Shown here: positions 27,230-36,809 of the stretch, in pieces
Layout: each line of letters opens with the position of its first letter
Position numbering within the stretch: the first letter of the stretch is position 1
DNA from: Alteromonas abrolhosensis
GTDB lineage: Bacteria > Pseudomonadota > Gammaproteobacteria > Enterobacterales > Alteromonadaceae
DNA: 64,000 nt
Assembly: GCF_001953635.1 (NCBI RefSeq)
Contig: NZ_MEJH01000013.1
Location: 1 to 64,000, forward strand
Direction: 5' to 3'
Position numbers and translations under genes: made by a program
Notes under the pieces: generated by a model
Told to the model about the DNA's origin: nothing
The model's input: the letters and a program-made list of their open reading frames with translations, nothing else
Database searches by the model: none

Positions 27230-28084
27230 TTACGCAAACACCACGGTCTTATTTCTGTGAATAATCACGCGGTCTTCTAAGTGGTAGCGCACGCCATGAG
27301 CTAATGCCGTTACTTCACAATCTTTACCCTTGCGCACCATGTCGGCTGCACTGTCGCTGTGACTAATACGCTTAACGCTTTGCTCAATAATAGGGCCTTC
27401 ATCTAAATCTTTAGTAACGTAGTGACAGGTTGCGCCGATTAGCTTTACGCCGCGATCATAGGCTTGCTGGTAAGGCTTAGCACCTGCGAAGCTCGGCAAG
27501 AAGCTGTGGTGAATGTTAATAGCTTTACCTTGCAGCTCCTGGCAAAGCGTATCAGGTAAAATCTGCATAAAGCGGGCAAGCACGGTCAAATCAATTTTGT
27601 ATTCTTGAAGTAAGGTCGTGATTTGCGCAAACGCCGCTTCTTTCCCTAACGCTTTGAAATCCACCCAATGGAAAGGGACTTTATACCAATCGGCAAACTG
27701 TTTCATTTGCGGGTGGTTACCAATAATAACCGGAATATCACAGTGTAGTTCCCCTGTGTGCCAGCGGTGAAGCAGGTCAACTAAACAGTGAGACTCAAGG
27801 CTAGCTAAAAGCGCAACGCGTTGTCTTTTGCTGGAGTCGCTGAGCTTCCAATTCATCTGATATTCGTTAGCAAGCGGGGTGAATTCTTTCACAAAGCTTT
27901 GATGATCTAACTTTAGTGAGTCGGTGCTAATTTCATGGCGCATAAAAAAGCGGCCGGTTTGTAAGTCGGTGTGGTGGCTTGCTTCAACGATGGTAGCGTT
28001 ATGGTCGGCCAAAAATTGCGACACGCTGGCAACTAGCCCAATTTGGTCTGGGCAGTCTATTACTAATCTAAATGTTTGTTGCAT
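27230..28084 (-). CDS. purU: Formyltetrahydrofolate deformylase
   Basis: This enzyme hydrolyses 10-formyltetrahydrofolate to tetrahydrofolate and formate, balancing one-carbon pools and feeding PurT. It has 284 residues (E. coli 280). An N-terminal ACT domain (residues 5-85, LVIDCPDQIGLVASVSQFL), which senses methionine and glycine in E. coli, precedes the formyltransferase-fold domain. The catalytic set appears as NIHHSFLPSF and GATCHYVTKDLDEGPII. Single gene, cytosolic. Confidence 0.95.
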   Translation of the reverse strand: MQQTFRLVIDCPDQIGLVASVSQFLADHNATIVEASHHTDLQTGRFFMRHEISTDSLKLDHQSFVKEFTPLANEYQMNWKLSDSSKRQRVALLASLESHCLVDLLHRWHTGELHCDIPVIIGNHPQMKQFADWYKVPFHWVDFKALGKEAAFAQITTLLQEYKIDLTVLARFMQILPDTLCQELQGKAINIHHSFLPSFAGAKPYQQAYDRGVKLIGATCHYVTKDLDEGPIIEQSVKRISHSDSAADMVRKGKDCEVTALAHGVRYHLEDRVIIHRNKTVVFA

Positions 28085-28280
28085 TTGGGCAGTTTGAATA
28101 AAAAAACAGACTTTCTTTTTACCCGTGACGCCAAGCGTTGTAAAGGCAGCGCGCTACTTTAAACCAGCTTAAATTGCTATAACTCATAATCACACAAGGT
28201 CTTTACTACTGTTTTTCGATGAAAAGGTGACGGTTTAACTAATATCGATTTCGCGAATCAGTACGGTATCGCAAACCTTC

Positions 28281-28934
28281 TTACTCATCGGTTATTCCCC
28301 TGCGCAGCTTTTCTCTTACCGACATATTGTGTTTCAACGGCCAAGACTGGCGGATAGGGTAGGTTACCCCCTGCGGTGTAGAGACAGATTCAAAAAGGTG
28401 AAATGCCGAAACGTGAACGTCTACATTGGGGCTATAAAGGGGGAGAGGTAAGCTCGACGTAGCCTTTCTAACAAGCGTGACGTGAGGCTTATAGTCTCTG
28501 CTTTCTACCTCTATTGCCGCTTTGCGGGCAGCTTTTCGTGACTGTTTGGCAAGTTCACTTAGTGCCTTTGGCGTCTCTGTTGGCGCCGCGAAGAGTATTT
28601 TAGGACCGTTCCATAATCCCGTCGCGTCGAGGGTTAAAGAAAATGGCTCGCTAACGAGTTGATCGAGTTCATATATAAGCGCTTCGTGCTGACGGTGATT
28701 AATCTCGCCTAAAAAGCTAAGCGTAATGTGAAAGTTTGCCGCTGGCACTGCATAAGGGAGAGCTGGGCCTTGGCTACTGTTGTGGTCGTAGCGCTTATTG
28801 GCTGACTTTCGAGAACGGGGAGATTCGCTTTTCACCCATTGGCGGGGCATAACTTCAGGCAATGCCTGTTGACGCCAGCTATCAAGGGCAAGCTTTTCTG
28901 TGGCGCTAAGGTCTAACCCAATAAAACATCGCAT
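28281..28934 (-). CDS. thpR: RNA 2',3'-cyclic phosphodiesterase
   Basis: This member of the 2H phosphoesterase superfamily, formerly called 2'-5' RNA ligase, has the two HxT motifs NFHITLSFLGE and PHVTLVRKA. It begins MRCFIGLDL, as is usual. At 217 residues it is longer than E. coli ThpR (176); a basic insertion follows residue 33 (SESPRSRKSANKRYDHN) and there is a short C-terminal extension. A strong AAAGGAGGAA lies upstream of the ATG. The native substrate of the family is unsettled. Confidence 0.9.
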   Translation of the reverse strand: MRCFIGLDLSATEKLALDSWRQQALPEVMPRQWVKSESPRSRKSANKRYDHNSSQGPALPYAVPAANFHITLSFLGEINHRQHEALIYELDQLVSEPFSLTLDATGLWNGPKILFAAPTETPKALSELAKQSRKAARKAAIEVESRDYKPHVTLVRKATSSLPLPLYSPNVDVHVSAFHLFESVSTPQGVTYPIRQSWPLKHNMSVREKLRRGITDE

Positions 28935-29185
28935 AGCTTTCCTCCTTTAAATTTGCCCTTTAGCTTGTACATCATGTTAATGAGCTACTCGCAAGTTAAT
29001 AGCTAAAAGTTAAAATTAAGCGGGGAGCTCATGCTCATACAAACCTAAGTTTATCATGGTGCTACCCGCGAATTCCAAACAAGACGCAAGTGTTGAGCTA
29101 TCTACTAAATTTAAAAAAATAGCAGTGGTGTTCGGGTGCATTGATCAAATCAGGTACACTATGTCCATCAATTTATAACACCTTT

Positions 29186-31864
29186 ATGCCCTTTATGTTA
29201 CAGCTGTTTTCTCATTTACCCGCTTATGAACTTGTTTTACCACTTCAAGGTGCGGTGGCGGTCAATAACGTCATTATAGGGGCGCCTCCGGGCGCGGGAA
29301 AATCTACCGTACTTCCTTTGTCACTGTTGCAATCATCGCTTCAGGGTAAAATATTGCTTATGCAGCCACGACGGGTAGTGGTAAGAAATCTTGCCGACTA
29401 CTTGGCTAGGCAATTGAACGAAAATGTGGGCGAAACCGTTGGCTACCGTATTAAGGGTGAGTCGAAAACATCGTCTGCCACTCGACTTGAAATCATAACC
29501 GAAGGGGTGCTTACGCGCATGATTCAGCAGGATCCCGAGCTTGCTGGCATAGCCGCCATTGTCTTCGATGAGTTTCACGAACGCAGTATTCACAGTGACT
29601 TTGGTTTAGCGCTAGCGCTAGAAGTCCAATCTGGGCTTCGCGATGACTTACGATTAATCGTAATGTCGGCTACCTTAGACATAGCAACACTTCAAACCTT
29701 GCTCAATGCGTTTAGCGTACTGCCAGTGGAGAACTTAAATACCCAAGGGCGCGTGTTTCCCGTTGATATTCGCTACACACAAGATGTGCAAGCGCATGAG
29801 TTAGTACCTAAAACCTGCAATATCATAAAGCAGGCAGTGGCCGAACACGACGGTGACATATTGGTTTTCCTTCCTGGGCGAGGAAGCATTAATGCAGTTG
29901 CCAGAGAAATAAAAGGCTTAGCTGAGACTGCGGACATGGCCGTTCACATGCTCTATGGAGCGTTGAGTAAATCTGTGCAGCAAGCCGCTATTGCGCCAGA
30001 CCCGCAAGGCAGGCGAAAAATCATATTATCTACCAATATCGCTGAGACAAGTTTAACCATCGAAGGCGTGACGGTAGTTATTGATAGCCTATGGGAAAAC
30101 AGTGCTCAGTATCATCCGTCCAGTGATATTACTTCGCTTACCCAGCAGCGCATTTCGCAAGCATCTGCCATTCAGCGAGCAGGGCGAGCGGGGCGGGTAA
30201 TGGCCGGAACCTGTTATCGTTTGTGTAGCAAAAGCAGCTTCGAGCGTTTGGCAAAACACAATGCGGCGCAAATTGAAAAAGAAGACTTAAGTAGCTTCTT
30301 GCTTGATACCTTAGCTTGGGGCAGCAGCCCAGACACCTTGGCATTGTTGACGAAGCCTACACAAGCGCAGCTGCAGGTCGCACAACAAAAGCTTCTGCGC
30401 GTTAATGCTATCTCACAAGCAAATATTACTCCCTATGGAAGAGCGTTGGCACAGTTGCCCTGCCAGCCCCATTTAGCCCATTTACTGCTGACCGTAAAAC
30501 AGGGTATTGATGATCTTTCTGCTGATGAAAACGATGCGCTTCGCCACGCTGCTCCCTTTGTTGTGGCGCTTAGCGAAAGCAATATCAGTGTAGGGGGGGC
30601 TACAAACGTAATGGATGCACTACTTAACGCCAATAGCAGTACGCGAAGTCAGCTTACACAGCAAGCTACCCGCTATGCGCGCTACGTGCAAAATAATGAT
30701 GGAAAAGAACAACGCTTTAAGCTGGATATTAACGGACTAGATGAACACGCCCTTGGGCTTTGTGTCGCCATCGCATTTCCTTTGCAGGTGGGCTATAGGC
30801 GCAATTCGTCAGGTCAATCAGGAGAGAGCCCTAATGTGTCAAAGCATGTAGTAGGGGGCGCAACAAGAAACGGTAAGTCTCAGGCGAATTTAATCGAATA
30901 CAAACTGGCAAGTGGAAAAGGCGCAGAGCTTACTACTAGTGGCAGCCCTTTAGGTTGCAGTGAGAGCGAAAATGGCGATGGGCCATGGCTGGCAGTGCTT
31001 GACGGGCAACTGATAAAAAGCACGGTGGCAATACGTTTGGCACAACCTGTACCTGAAAGCTGGTTGCGTTTAGCGTTCCCTGACGCATTCAGCGAAAAGC
31101 GCAGCGTAATTCTTAACAGCGATACGGGGGTTATGGAAGCCAGAGTAAGTACGGGCTTTTATGAGATAACGCTAAATAGCACACCAGTTTCTGGACAGGA
31201 AAAAAGTCGTGAAAAAGCATTCTGGGACGATGCGTTATGCAACGCATGGTTCGCGCATCTTGATGCACTTCCTCTATCAAGCTGGCCGCTTTCTGATGCA
31301 GACTGGCAATGGTGGCGAAGAGTTGAGATGGCAGGAAAGCTCAACTTGCCCCAAGACAAAGCTTTCGATGAGCCAGACCCGTGGCCATCGTCATTAAGTG
31401 ACCTGGTGCACAAGGCTAAAGATAGTTTAGCGCCAGTCTTAAAAAGCTGTAAAAGCATCAAAAACCTTAAGCAGTTACCGTGGAAAACAGCCTTGAATAA
31501 TGGTTTATCTTGGCCTCAGCAAGATGCGCTGGCCACGCTATTGCCAACTCATGTGACGATACCAACGGGGAGGGAGGCTAGCTTAGACTATCGCGAAAAT
31601 GGAGATGTGGTTTTGTCGGTCAAAATGCCAGAATTGTACTCACAAAGCGCCCCATTAACGATAGCGGGGGGGCGAGTTACGGTTGTTTGCGAGCTGCTGT
31701 CGCCAGCAGGACGACCATTACAAACCACCAGTGATTTAGCGGCCTTTTGGCGAGGTAGTTATAAAGAAATACAAAAAGAGATGAAAGGGCGCTACCCCAA
31801 ACACTTTTGGCCGGATGACCCTGCAAATGCAGTTCCGACCAGTAAAACTAAAAAACATATGTAG
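29186..31864 (+). CDS. hrpB: ATP-dependent RNA helicase-like protein HrpB
   Basis: This DEAH-type helicase has about 892 residues (E. coli HrpB 809). Walker A reads GAPPGAGKST, the DExH box VFDEFHERS, motif III SATLD, and motif VI QRAGRAGR. The HrpB C-terminal domain ends in HFWPDDPANA, typical of the family. Extra length comes partly from a glycine/serine-rich insertion around residues 545-620. The start is uncertain: ATG 29186 and ATG 29195 are close together, a TTG at 29141 is also in frame, and no clear ribosome site is seen. The cellular role of HrpB is not well defined. Confidence 0.9.
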   Translation: MPFMLQLFSHLPAYELVLPLQGAVAVNNVIIGAPPGAGKSTVLPLSLLQSSLQGKILLMQPRRVVVRNLADYLARQLNENVGETVGYRIKGESKTSSATRLEIITEGVLTRMIQQDPELAGIAAIVFDEFHERSIHSDFGLALALEVQSGLRDDLRLIVMSATLDIATLQTLLNAFSVLPVENLNTQGRVFPVDIRYTQDVQAHELVPKTCNIIKQAVAEHDGDILVFLPGRGSINAVAREIKGLAETADMAVHMLYGALSKSVQQAAIAPDPQGRRKIILSTNIAETSLTIEGVTVVIDSLWENSAQYHPSSDITSLTQQRISQASAIQRAGRAGRVMAGTCYRLCSKSSFERLAKHNAAQIEKEDLSSFLLDTLAWGSSPDTLALLTKPTQAQLQVAQQKLLRVNAISQANITPYGRALAQLPCQPHLAHLLLTVKQGIDDLSADENDALRHAAPFVVALSESNISVGGATNVMDALLNANSSTRSQLTQQATRYARYVQNNDGKEQRFKLDINGLDEHALGLCVAIAFPLQVGYRRNSSGQSGESPNVSKHVVGGATRNGKSQANLIEYKLASGKGAELTTSGSPLGCSESENGDGPWLAVLDGQLIKSTVAIRLAQPVPESWLRLAFPDAFSEKRSVILNSDTGVMEARVSTGFYEITLNSTPVSGQEKSREKAFWDDALCNAWFAHLDALPLSSWPLSDADWQWWRRVEMAGKLNLPQDKAFDEPDPWPSSLSDLVHKAKDSLAPVLKSCKSIKNLKQLPWKTALNNGLSWPQQDALATLLPTHVTIPTGREASLDYRENGDVVLSVKMPELYSQSAPLTIAGGRVTVVCELLSPAGRPLQTTSDLAAFWRGSYKEIQKEMKGRYPKHFWPDDPANAVPTSKTKKHM

Positions 31865-31941
31865 CCCCTGTATTTGAATGGCTACACTAACTAGTGATTC
31901 ACGTAGCTGTTTAAGAACTGTATTTGAAAGGTATTGAAACA

Positions 31942-31981
31942 GATATCACTGCTGGAGCGCAGTGATATCAACGATTTTTTG
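31942..31981 (+). terminator. Intrinsic terminator of hrpB
   Basis: An eleven-base perfect stem GATATCACTGC / GCAGTGATATC with a six-base loop is followed, after AACGA, by six T residues. It may also slow the converging transcript. Confidence 0.85.
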
Positions 31982-31991
31982 ACCAAGTGAG

Positions 31992-33272
31992 CTAGGACTG
32001 TGTCGCTTTATTCCGCTCTAGCTCAACATTTAGCGCAGCCATTACTTCCAGACCAGGAAACCCATCCGCAATCATGTTGTTACTAATTTGATAGTTGCGA
32101 ATACCTTCACGTGTGGCTGGTCCAATAATGCCGTCAGGTTTACCCACATCGAAGCCTAAATCATTCAGCTTACTTTGAAGAGCAATGATGTCTTTGCGAT
32201 TGTATGCAGGTAGGTCAGGTAACGTGGCTTTAATGCCAGACGCGCCAGCGATTCGGTCGGCCAATACACCCACGGCAATGGCATAAAACTCTGAGTTGTT
32301 CCAGCGCATGATAACGCGGAAGTTTTTGTAGGCGATAAAGGCTGGACCATTATGACCTGCAGGCACAATAACATAGGCGGTAGTATCGCCTTCACCCAAC
32401 TCAGAACCATCAGCTTTTTTCACGCCCTGGGCGTGCCATTCACTGAGAGATTTTCTATTTTTATAGCCTGATTCTTGATAGTCGAAGTTCTCAGGCAGTT
32501 GCACTTCACGACCCCAGCGGAAGCTGCGCTCCCAACCAAGGTTAGCAAGGAAGTTAGCCGCAGAAGATAAGGCATCTTCTTCACTTGTCCACAAGTTTAT
32601 TTGGCCGTCGCCATCGCCATCGATAGCATAATGGGTATAGGCCGAAGGCATAAATTGGGTGTGTCCCATTGCACCGGCCCACGAGCCAATCATGTCATCT
32701 TTTTGAAGCTTCTCTCGCTCCATCAGCTTCACAGCCACAAGAAACTCTTGGGTGAAGTAGGTGCTTCGTCGCTTATCACAAGCCAAAGTGGCAAGCGAGT
32801 CGAGTACCGGCATTTTGCCTTTATAAGAGCCAAAGTTTGTTTCTAGTCCCCAGAAAGCGAGTAGGTAGTGAGGAGGTACGCCGTATTTTTCACTTAGCTT
32901 ATGCAAAAGCTTTTCGTGTTTTGCATACATCTCTTTGCCTTTCTCGGTGCGCCAGTCGGTAACGCGCTTGCTGAAGTACCCGGGAAAGGTTTGTACGAAT
33001 TCAGGTTGGCTGCGGTCTAGCTCTATCACGCGGTCCTGGTGAACAAGACGAGGAAACACGTCATCGATAGTTTGCTGGCTAACTCCTTCCTGCTTGGCTT
33101 TTTCGGCTAGCGCGGCGGTACAGCTTGCGAATTGTTCGTTAGCCAGTGCCGAATTAATTGCCGCAGTCGCAAGAAAAAGCGAAAGCGATGTGCGAAGGAA
33201 TGAGGCGTAAGACGTGGCCCTTCTAGGCGAACGATTAGAGAAAAAAGAAGACTTTAATGAAGCTAAGCGCAT
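31992..33272 (-). CDS. Lytic murein transglycosylase (MltB-type) with peptidoglycan-binding domain
   Basis: The 426-residue enzyme cleaves peptidoglycan glycan strands with 1,6-anhydro product formation. It has an N-terminal signal region (helix about 27-44, cleavage near NSALA-N). The SLT_2 domain carries the catalytic glutamate in FWGLETNFGSYKG, with GAMGHTQFMPSAY and DGDGDGQINLW following. A C-terminal PG_binding_1 domain (about 355-415, LQSKLNDLGFDVGKPDGIIG) completes it. No lipobox is seen, so it is probably soluble in the periplasm. It lies next to mrcB, divergently, in keeping with a cell wall turnover role. Confidence 0.92.
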   Translation of the reverse strand: MRLASLKSSFFSNRSPRRATSYASFLRTSLSLFLATAAINSALANEQFASCTAALAEKAKQEGVSQQTIDDVFPRLVHQDRVIELDRSQPEFVQTFPGYFSKRVTDWRTEKGKEMYAKHEKLLHKLSEKYGVPPHYLLAFWGLETNFGSYKGKMPVLDSLATLACDKRRSTYFTQEFLVAVKLMEREKLQKDDMIGSWAGAMGHTQFMPSAYTHYAIDGDGDGQINLWTSEEDALSSAANFLANLGWERSFRWGREVQLPENFDYQESGYKNRKSLSEWHAQGVKKADGSELGEGDTTAYVIVPAGHNGPAFIAYKNFRVIMRWNNSEFYAIAVGVLADRIAGASGIKATLPDLPAYNRKDIIALQSKLNDLGFDVGKPDGIIGPATREGIRNYQISNNMIADGFPGLEVMAALNVELERNKATQS

Positions 33273-33539
33273 AGTACGATTCCTGTGTTACTTGCCAGCA
33301 TGCTATCGCATTGTGACCGTGAAACGCGAGTAAAATTCATTTTCGCCCTTCAACCGAGATGCGTTTTTCAACATTTCAGCAGCACATACATTCGAAGTGT
33401 GCATATTTGGAAACAGTTGTTGAGAGGCTGCCCGAATGGTAATGTTGATACTATTAAAACTAACGTTTTAAAGGCGTTGGTTAAATCCATATCGCAATGT
33501 GTGCGATGTCATCCTCAATGATCTTCATGGCGTTTTCAC

Positions 33540-35891
33540 GTGGCAAAAAGACAGACAAAAGATAATCCATCTTCAAAAAGTAAAGCATCAAGCAATGGCA
33601 AAGGCTCGGCTAAGCGCTCGTGGTTTTTCAAACTGTTTTGGCGAGTCACTCTTATTGGTTTGGTTGTGCTTGGGGCGTATGCCTTCTACCTTGACGCCCA
33701 AATTAAACATGCGTTCTCGGGCAACAAGTGGGAAGTGCCCGCACAGATCTTCGCCCGTCCCCTGGAAATCAGCAAAGGTGAAGAGATAACGCCCCAAGAA
33801 GTCATTGATGAGCTTAATTTGCTGGGTTACCGCAAGGTAACCTTTGCCGACAGTAGCGGTGAATACAGCTATCAAAATAAGGTGCTGACTGTACAGCGCC
33901 GCGCGTTTCAGTTCCCTGAAGGCGCAGAGCCTTTGCGTCACTTAGTAATAACGTGGGAGGGCGCGCGTATTGGGGAAATTTATGACAAGTCACAAGGTCG
34001 CCCTTACGGTTCTGCAAAGCTAGAACCCTGGTTAGTGACGCGCATGACAAGTGGCTCTCAAGAAGACCGTATGTTGGTGACGTTAGACACTATTCCTGAA
34101 ATGTTGCCTAAAGCGCTAACGTTGGTGGAAGACCGCAATTTTTATAATCACCACGGTGTTGCGCCGCTTTCAATATTGCGGGCTCTAATGGCAAATATTG
34201 CAGCCGGACGAACGGTTCAAGGTGGCAGTACGCTAACGCAGCAGCTAGTTAAGAACATGTTTTTAACCCGTGAGCGTTCAATTGTGCGTAAGGCAAAAGA
34301 AGCCATCATGGCGGTGATCATTGATGCACGCTACAGCAAATCAGAAATTATTGAAGCGTATTTAAATGAAGTGTTTCTAGGGCAAAACGGCGACATGGCC
34401 GTGCACGGCTTTGGACTCGCCAGCTATTTCTATTTTGACCGACCAGCCAACGAGCTAAGTACGCCCGAGATAGCCACGTTGGTTGCTATTATTAAAGGCC
34501 CATCCTATTACAATCCCCGTAAGTATGCTGAACGTACTAAAGAGCGTCGTGATTTAGTGTTGCGCATGTTGTTTGATGAAAATGAAATTAGTCGTCAAGA
34601 CTACGAACGCTTCGTGAATATGCCGCTAGGGCTTGCCAGTGGTGCGAGCTTAGCAAGCGGTAAACACCCTGCGTTTATGGAGCAGGTGCGCAGAGAACTC
34701 AATGAAATTCTGGCAGAGCCAAGCTTAAGAGACTCGGGCGTAAAAGTGTTTACAACACTCGATATCGTAGCCCAGCGCCGTGCTGAAAGCGCATTGTCAG
34801 GTACGCTAGACGGTTTGCAGAAAGACAGAAAAGTACCATTACAGGGCGCAATGGTAGTTACCGACAGCGCAAGTGGTGAAGTACGCGCTATTGTTGGCGG
34901 AAAAGACTTTGCGTTCAAAGGCTTTAACCGAGCACTAGATGCAAAACGCCCGATAGGCTCGTTGATTAAACCTGCGGTTTACTTAACTGCACTAGAAGAC
35001 CCAACCCAATTTAACTTGGCAACGCCGCTTAAAGACGAGCCTATTACCCTTGAAAGTCGAAACGGAAAAACGTGGTCACCGCAAAACTACGATAAAGAGT
35101 TCAGAGGGCAGGTGCCATTACTTCAAGGTCTAGTCGAGTCTTTGAATGTGCCCACAGTTAATTTAGGTATGCAGATAGGGCTTGATGCGCTGGAGGATAC
35201 TATCGCGCGTTTAGGGGTAACCACACCCGTAGATAAGGTTCCGTCCTTGACCCTTGGTGCTTTTGAATTGACCCCTTTTAGTACCAATCAAATGTATCAA
35301 ACCCTATCAAATGATGGACGTTATATACCTCTTCATACGGTGACGTCTGTAGTTACGGCTGATAATGCACTGCTTTGGAAAAAGGCTGAATTTTTCGCTC
35401 AGCGCACCGATGAAGCGGCAACCTATCTGCTTAACTACGCCTTATACAAGGTAACCACAGAAGGTACTGCAAAGCGCATTGGCTGGAATTTTGGCAATGT
35501 GAATATGGCCGGCAAGACGGGCACCACAGATGATTATCGCGACAGCTGGTTTAGTGGCTTTGATAGAAATAACGTTGTTACAGTGTGGGTGGGTAACGAC
35601 GATAACCAGCCGGTTAATTTAACCGGGGCAGGTGGAGCCTTACCCGTCTTCATCAATTATATGAAGTCCCAGTCGCCTAAATCATTATCAAGGCGTTTCC
35701 CTAAAGGTTTAGGTATTGCGCATTTTGATGCGAAAACTGGAGCAGTGGTTGTGGCTGGCTGTGCCGGAAGTTTAAGTGTGCCGGCTATTTTGGATGTGCT
35801 TCCTCCACCTCAGCAAGACTGCTCAGGCCGACCTGTTAACAAAGACAGCGACAAGGATGATAAAAGCTGGTGGGAACGGATATTCGGGTAA
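33540..35891 (+). CDS. mrcB: Penicillin-binding protein 1B (bifunctional)
   Basis: This class A PBP polymerises and cross-links peptidoglycan. The 783-residue protein has a basic cytosolic tail, one membrane helix (about 34-53), a UB2H-like segment (about 70-150), a GT51 transglycosylase domain with catalytic E197 in LVEDRNFYNHHG and GGSTLTQQLVKNMFL, and a transpeptidase domain with S474 in RPIGSLIKP, SLN, and KTGTTDDYRDSW. UB2H would bind an LpoB-type activator. The start is a GTG; an in-frame stop at 33519 leaves no longer option, and no clear ribosome site precedes it, so it may be weakly initiated. Confidence 0.95.
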   Translation: MAKRQTKDNPSSKSKASSNGKGSAKRSWFFKLFWRVTLIGLVVLGAYAFYLDAQIKHAFSGNKWEVPAQIFARPLEISKGEEITPQEVIDELNLLGYRKVTFADSSGEYSYQNKVLTVQRRAFQFPEGAEPLRHLVITWEGARIGEIYDKSQGRPYGSAKLEPWLVTRMTSGSQEDRMLVTLDTIPEMLPKALTLVEDRNFYNHHGVAPLSILRALMANIAAGRTVQGGSTLTQQLVKNMFLTRERSIVRKAKEAIMAVIIDARYSKSEIIEAYLNEVFLGQNGDMAVHGFGLASYFYFDRPANELSTPEIATLVAIIKGPSYYNPRKYAERTKERRDLVLRMLFDENEISRQDYERFVNMPLGLASGASLASGKHPAFMEQVRRELNEILAEPSLRDSGVKVFTTLDIVAQRRAESALSGTLDGLQKDRKVPLQGAMVVTDSASGEVRAIVGGKDFAFKGFNRALDAKRPIGSLIKPAVYLTALEDPTQFNLATPLKDEPITLESRNGKTWSPQNYDKEFRGQVPLLQGLVESLNVPTVNLGMQIGLDALEDTIARLGVTTPVDKVPSLTLGAFELTPFSTNQMYQTLSNDGRYIPLHTVTSVVTADNALLWKKAEFFAQRTDEAATYLLNYALYKVTTEGTAKRIGWNFGNVNMAGKTGTTDDYRDSWFSGFDRNNVVTVWVGNDDNQPVNLTGAGGALPVFINYMKSQSPKSLSRRFPKGLGIAHFDAKTGAVVVAGCAGSLSVPAILDVLPPPQQDCSGRPVNKDSDKDDKSWWERIFG

Positions 35892-35897
35892 AAAAAG

Positions 35898-35968
35898 CTC
35901 CAGTAAGAAGATAGAAAACACAATCACTTGGCTGGGATACAGTCCGTGCTTTCTATCTCCCTCTGGAG
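35898..35968. other. Long stem-loop downstream of mrcB
   Basis: Two paired blocks, CTCCAG / CTGGAG (35898-35903 and 35963-35968) and GATAGAAA / TTTCTATC (35910-35917 and 35950-35957), enclose a 32-nt loop. It begins seven bases after the mrcB stop. It lacks a T run. It could stabilise the mrcB 3' end or serve the minus-strand micro-operon. Confidence 0.5.
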
Positions 35969-36037
35969 TAAAAGGCCCAGGGAGGCAAATCTGTAAGCGG
36001 TAGTCGGCTAGGTACCTATTTATTTTTTATTGCGTTT

Positions 36038-36148
36038 TCAATGACCTTTCTGAAGGAATAGGCGCGCTGTAGAAAACACCAGCGCACTGACTACAAACGC
36101 AATAACCGGACCGAGTACCACCATAAAAAGGGTTGCGGCGGTCAACAT
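36038..36148 (-). CDS. 36-residue membrane protein, second gene of a micro-operon
   Basis: The reading frame gives MLTAATLFMVVLGPVIAFV, then VSALVFSTARLFLQKGH: one long hydrophobic helix with a basic end, as in small bacterial membrane proteins. AAGGAG stands eight bases before the ATG and overlaps the stop codon of the 94-residue gene upstream, 11 bp away, so the two should be translated together. An ATG six bases earlier is too close to the ribosome site. I do not recognise the protein; support is the ribosome site, hydrophobic profile and tight spacing. Confidence 0.6.
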   Translation of the reverse strand: MLTAATLFMVVLGPVIAFVVSALVFSTARLFLQKGH

Positions 36149-36159
36149 ATGCATTCTCC

Positions 36160-36444
36160 TTATGCGTCGTTATCGTTTGAGCTAACAGGCTCAATCGGGG
36201 TAATAGTAATATCTGCAACTAATGAGTTCGCTTCTTCTACCTCTGGCTCAAACGTGTGACCCGCGGTTAATACATCGTATGCCACATCTAGCTCTAAGTT
36301 CTGCTTCACATCTTGCATAGCACTTTCAACGATGAAGTCTGTGTGCGAAACAATGTTGTTTTGAGTGTCATTAGCGAATGCTGATGCGCTCAATACGCTA
36401 GTTGCTAAAGTTAGTGCAGTGAAAGTTTTGCGACCGATAAACAT
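36160..36444 (-). CDS. Small secreted protein of unknown function
   Basis: The 94-residue product begins with a clear signal peptide (KTFTALTLATSVLSASAFA, cleavage after residue 24). The mature part is about 70 residues and strongly acidic (FEPEVEEANSLVADITITPIEP). It has no cysteine, so no disulphide or metal site is suggested. AGGAG precedes the ATG by seven bases. It is the first gene of a two-gene unit with the 36-residue membrane protein. Family not recognised; a periplasmic or exported role is likely. Confidence 0.75.
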   Translation of the reverse strand: MFIGRKTFTALTLATSVLSASAFANDTQNNIVSHTDFIVESAMQDVKQNLELDVAYDVLTAGHTFEPEVEEANSLVADITITPIEPVSSNDNDA

Positions 36445-36809
36445 AGTAATCTCCTAAAAAAATAAGTTAGACACTGCACTTGAACATACTGCGTGGCAGC
36501 TATCATGTTGCTAAAGGTTTCGATAATAAGTCGTTATCAATTAACAATTAGTTTATAGCGAGGGATGTGCCAACTCGTAAAAATTACACAAGCTTATGAA
36601 ATATATGGTTTTTATTTTTTATGGAAGAGTGGGTGTGAAAATATCAAATAATAGAAAAGCTAAAATTTAGCGAATTTATCAGGGTGGTGGTCAAAATGAC
36701 TAACGCTAATGCTTTGAAATTCGCGCGGCTATACTAGTCGCCACGCGAAGGCATAATAAATGGGGCACCAAATGCGTACGCAGTCGGCACCTGTAGGAAA
36801 AGAGTGATC
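36445..36809. other. 365-bp AT-rich region upstream of the micro-operon
   Basis: No gene is seen. It contains an imperfect inverted repeat GATAATAAGTCGTTATC (36522-36538), about 80 bp before the 94-residue gene. It could be an operator; its resemblance to a Fur box is partial only. Confidence 0.4.

Noticed and set aside
33588..33941. 117-codon minus-strand frame opposite mrcB
   Set aside because: It is a shadow of the conserved mrcB frame without its own signals.
36522..36538. Fur box
   Set aside because: Only the outer GATAAT and TTATC match; the centre differs from the 19-bp Fur consensus, so iron control is not claimed.
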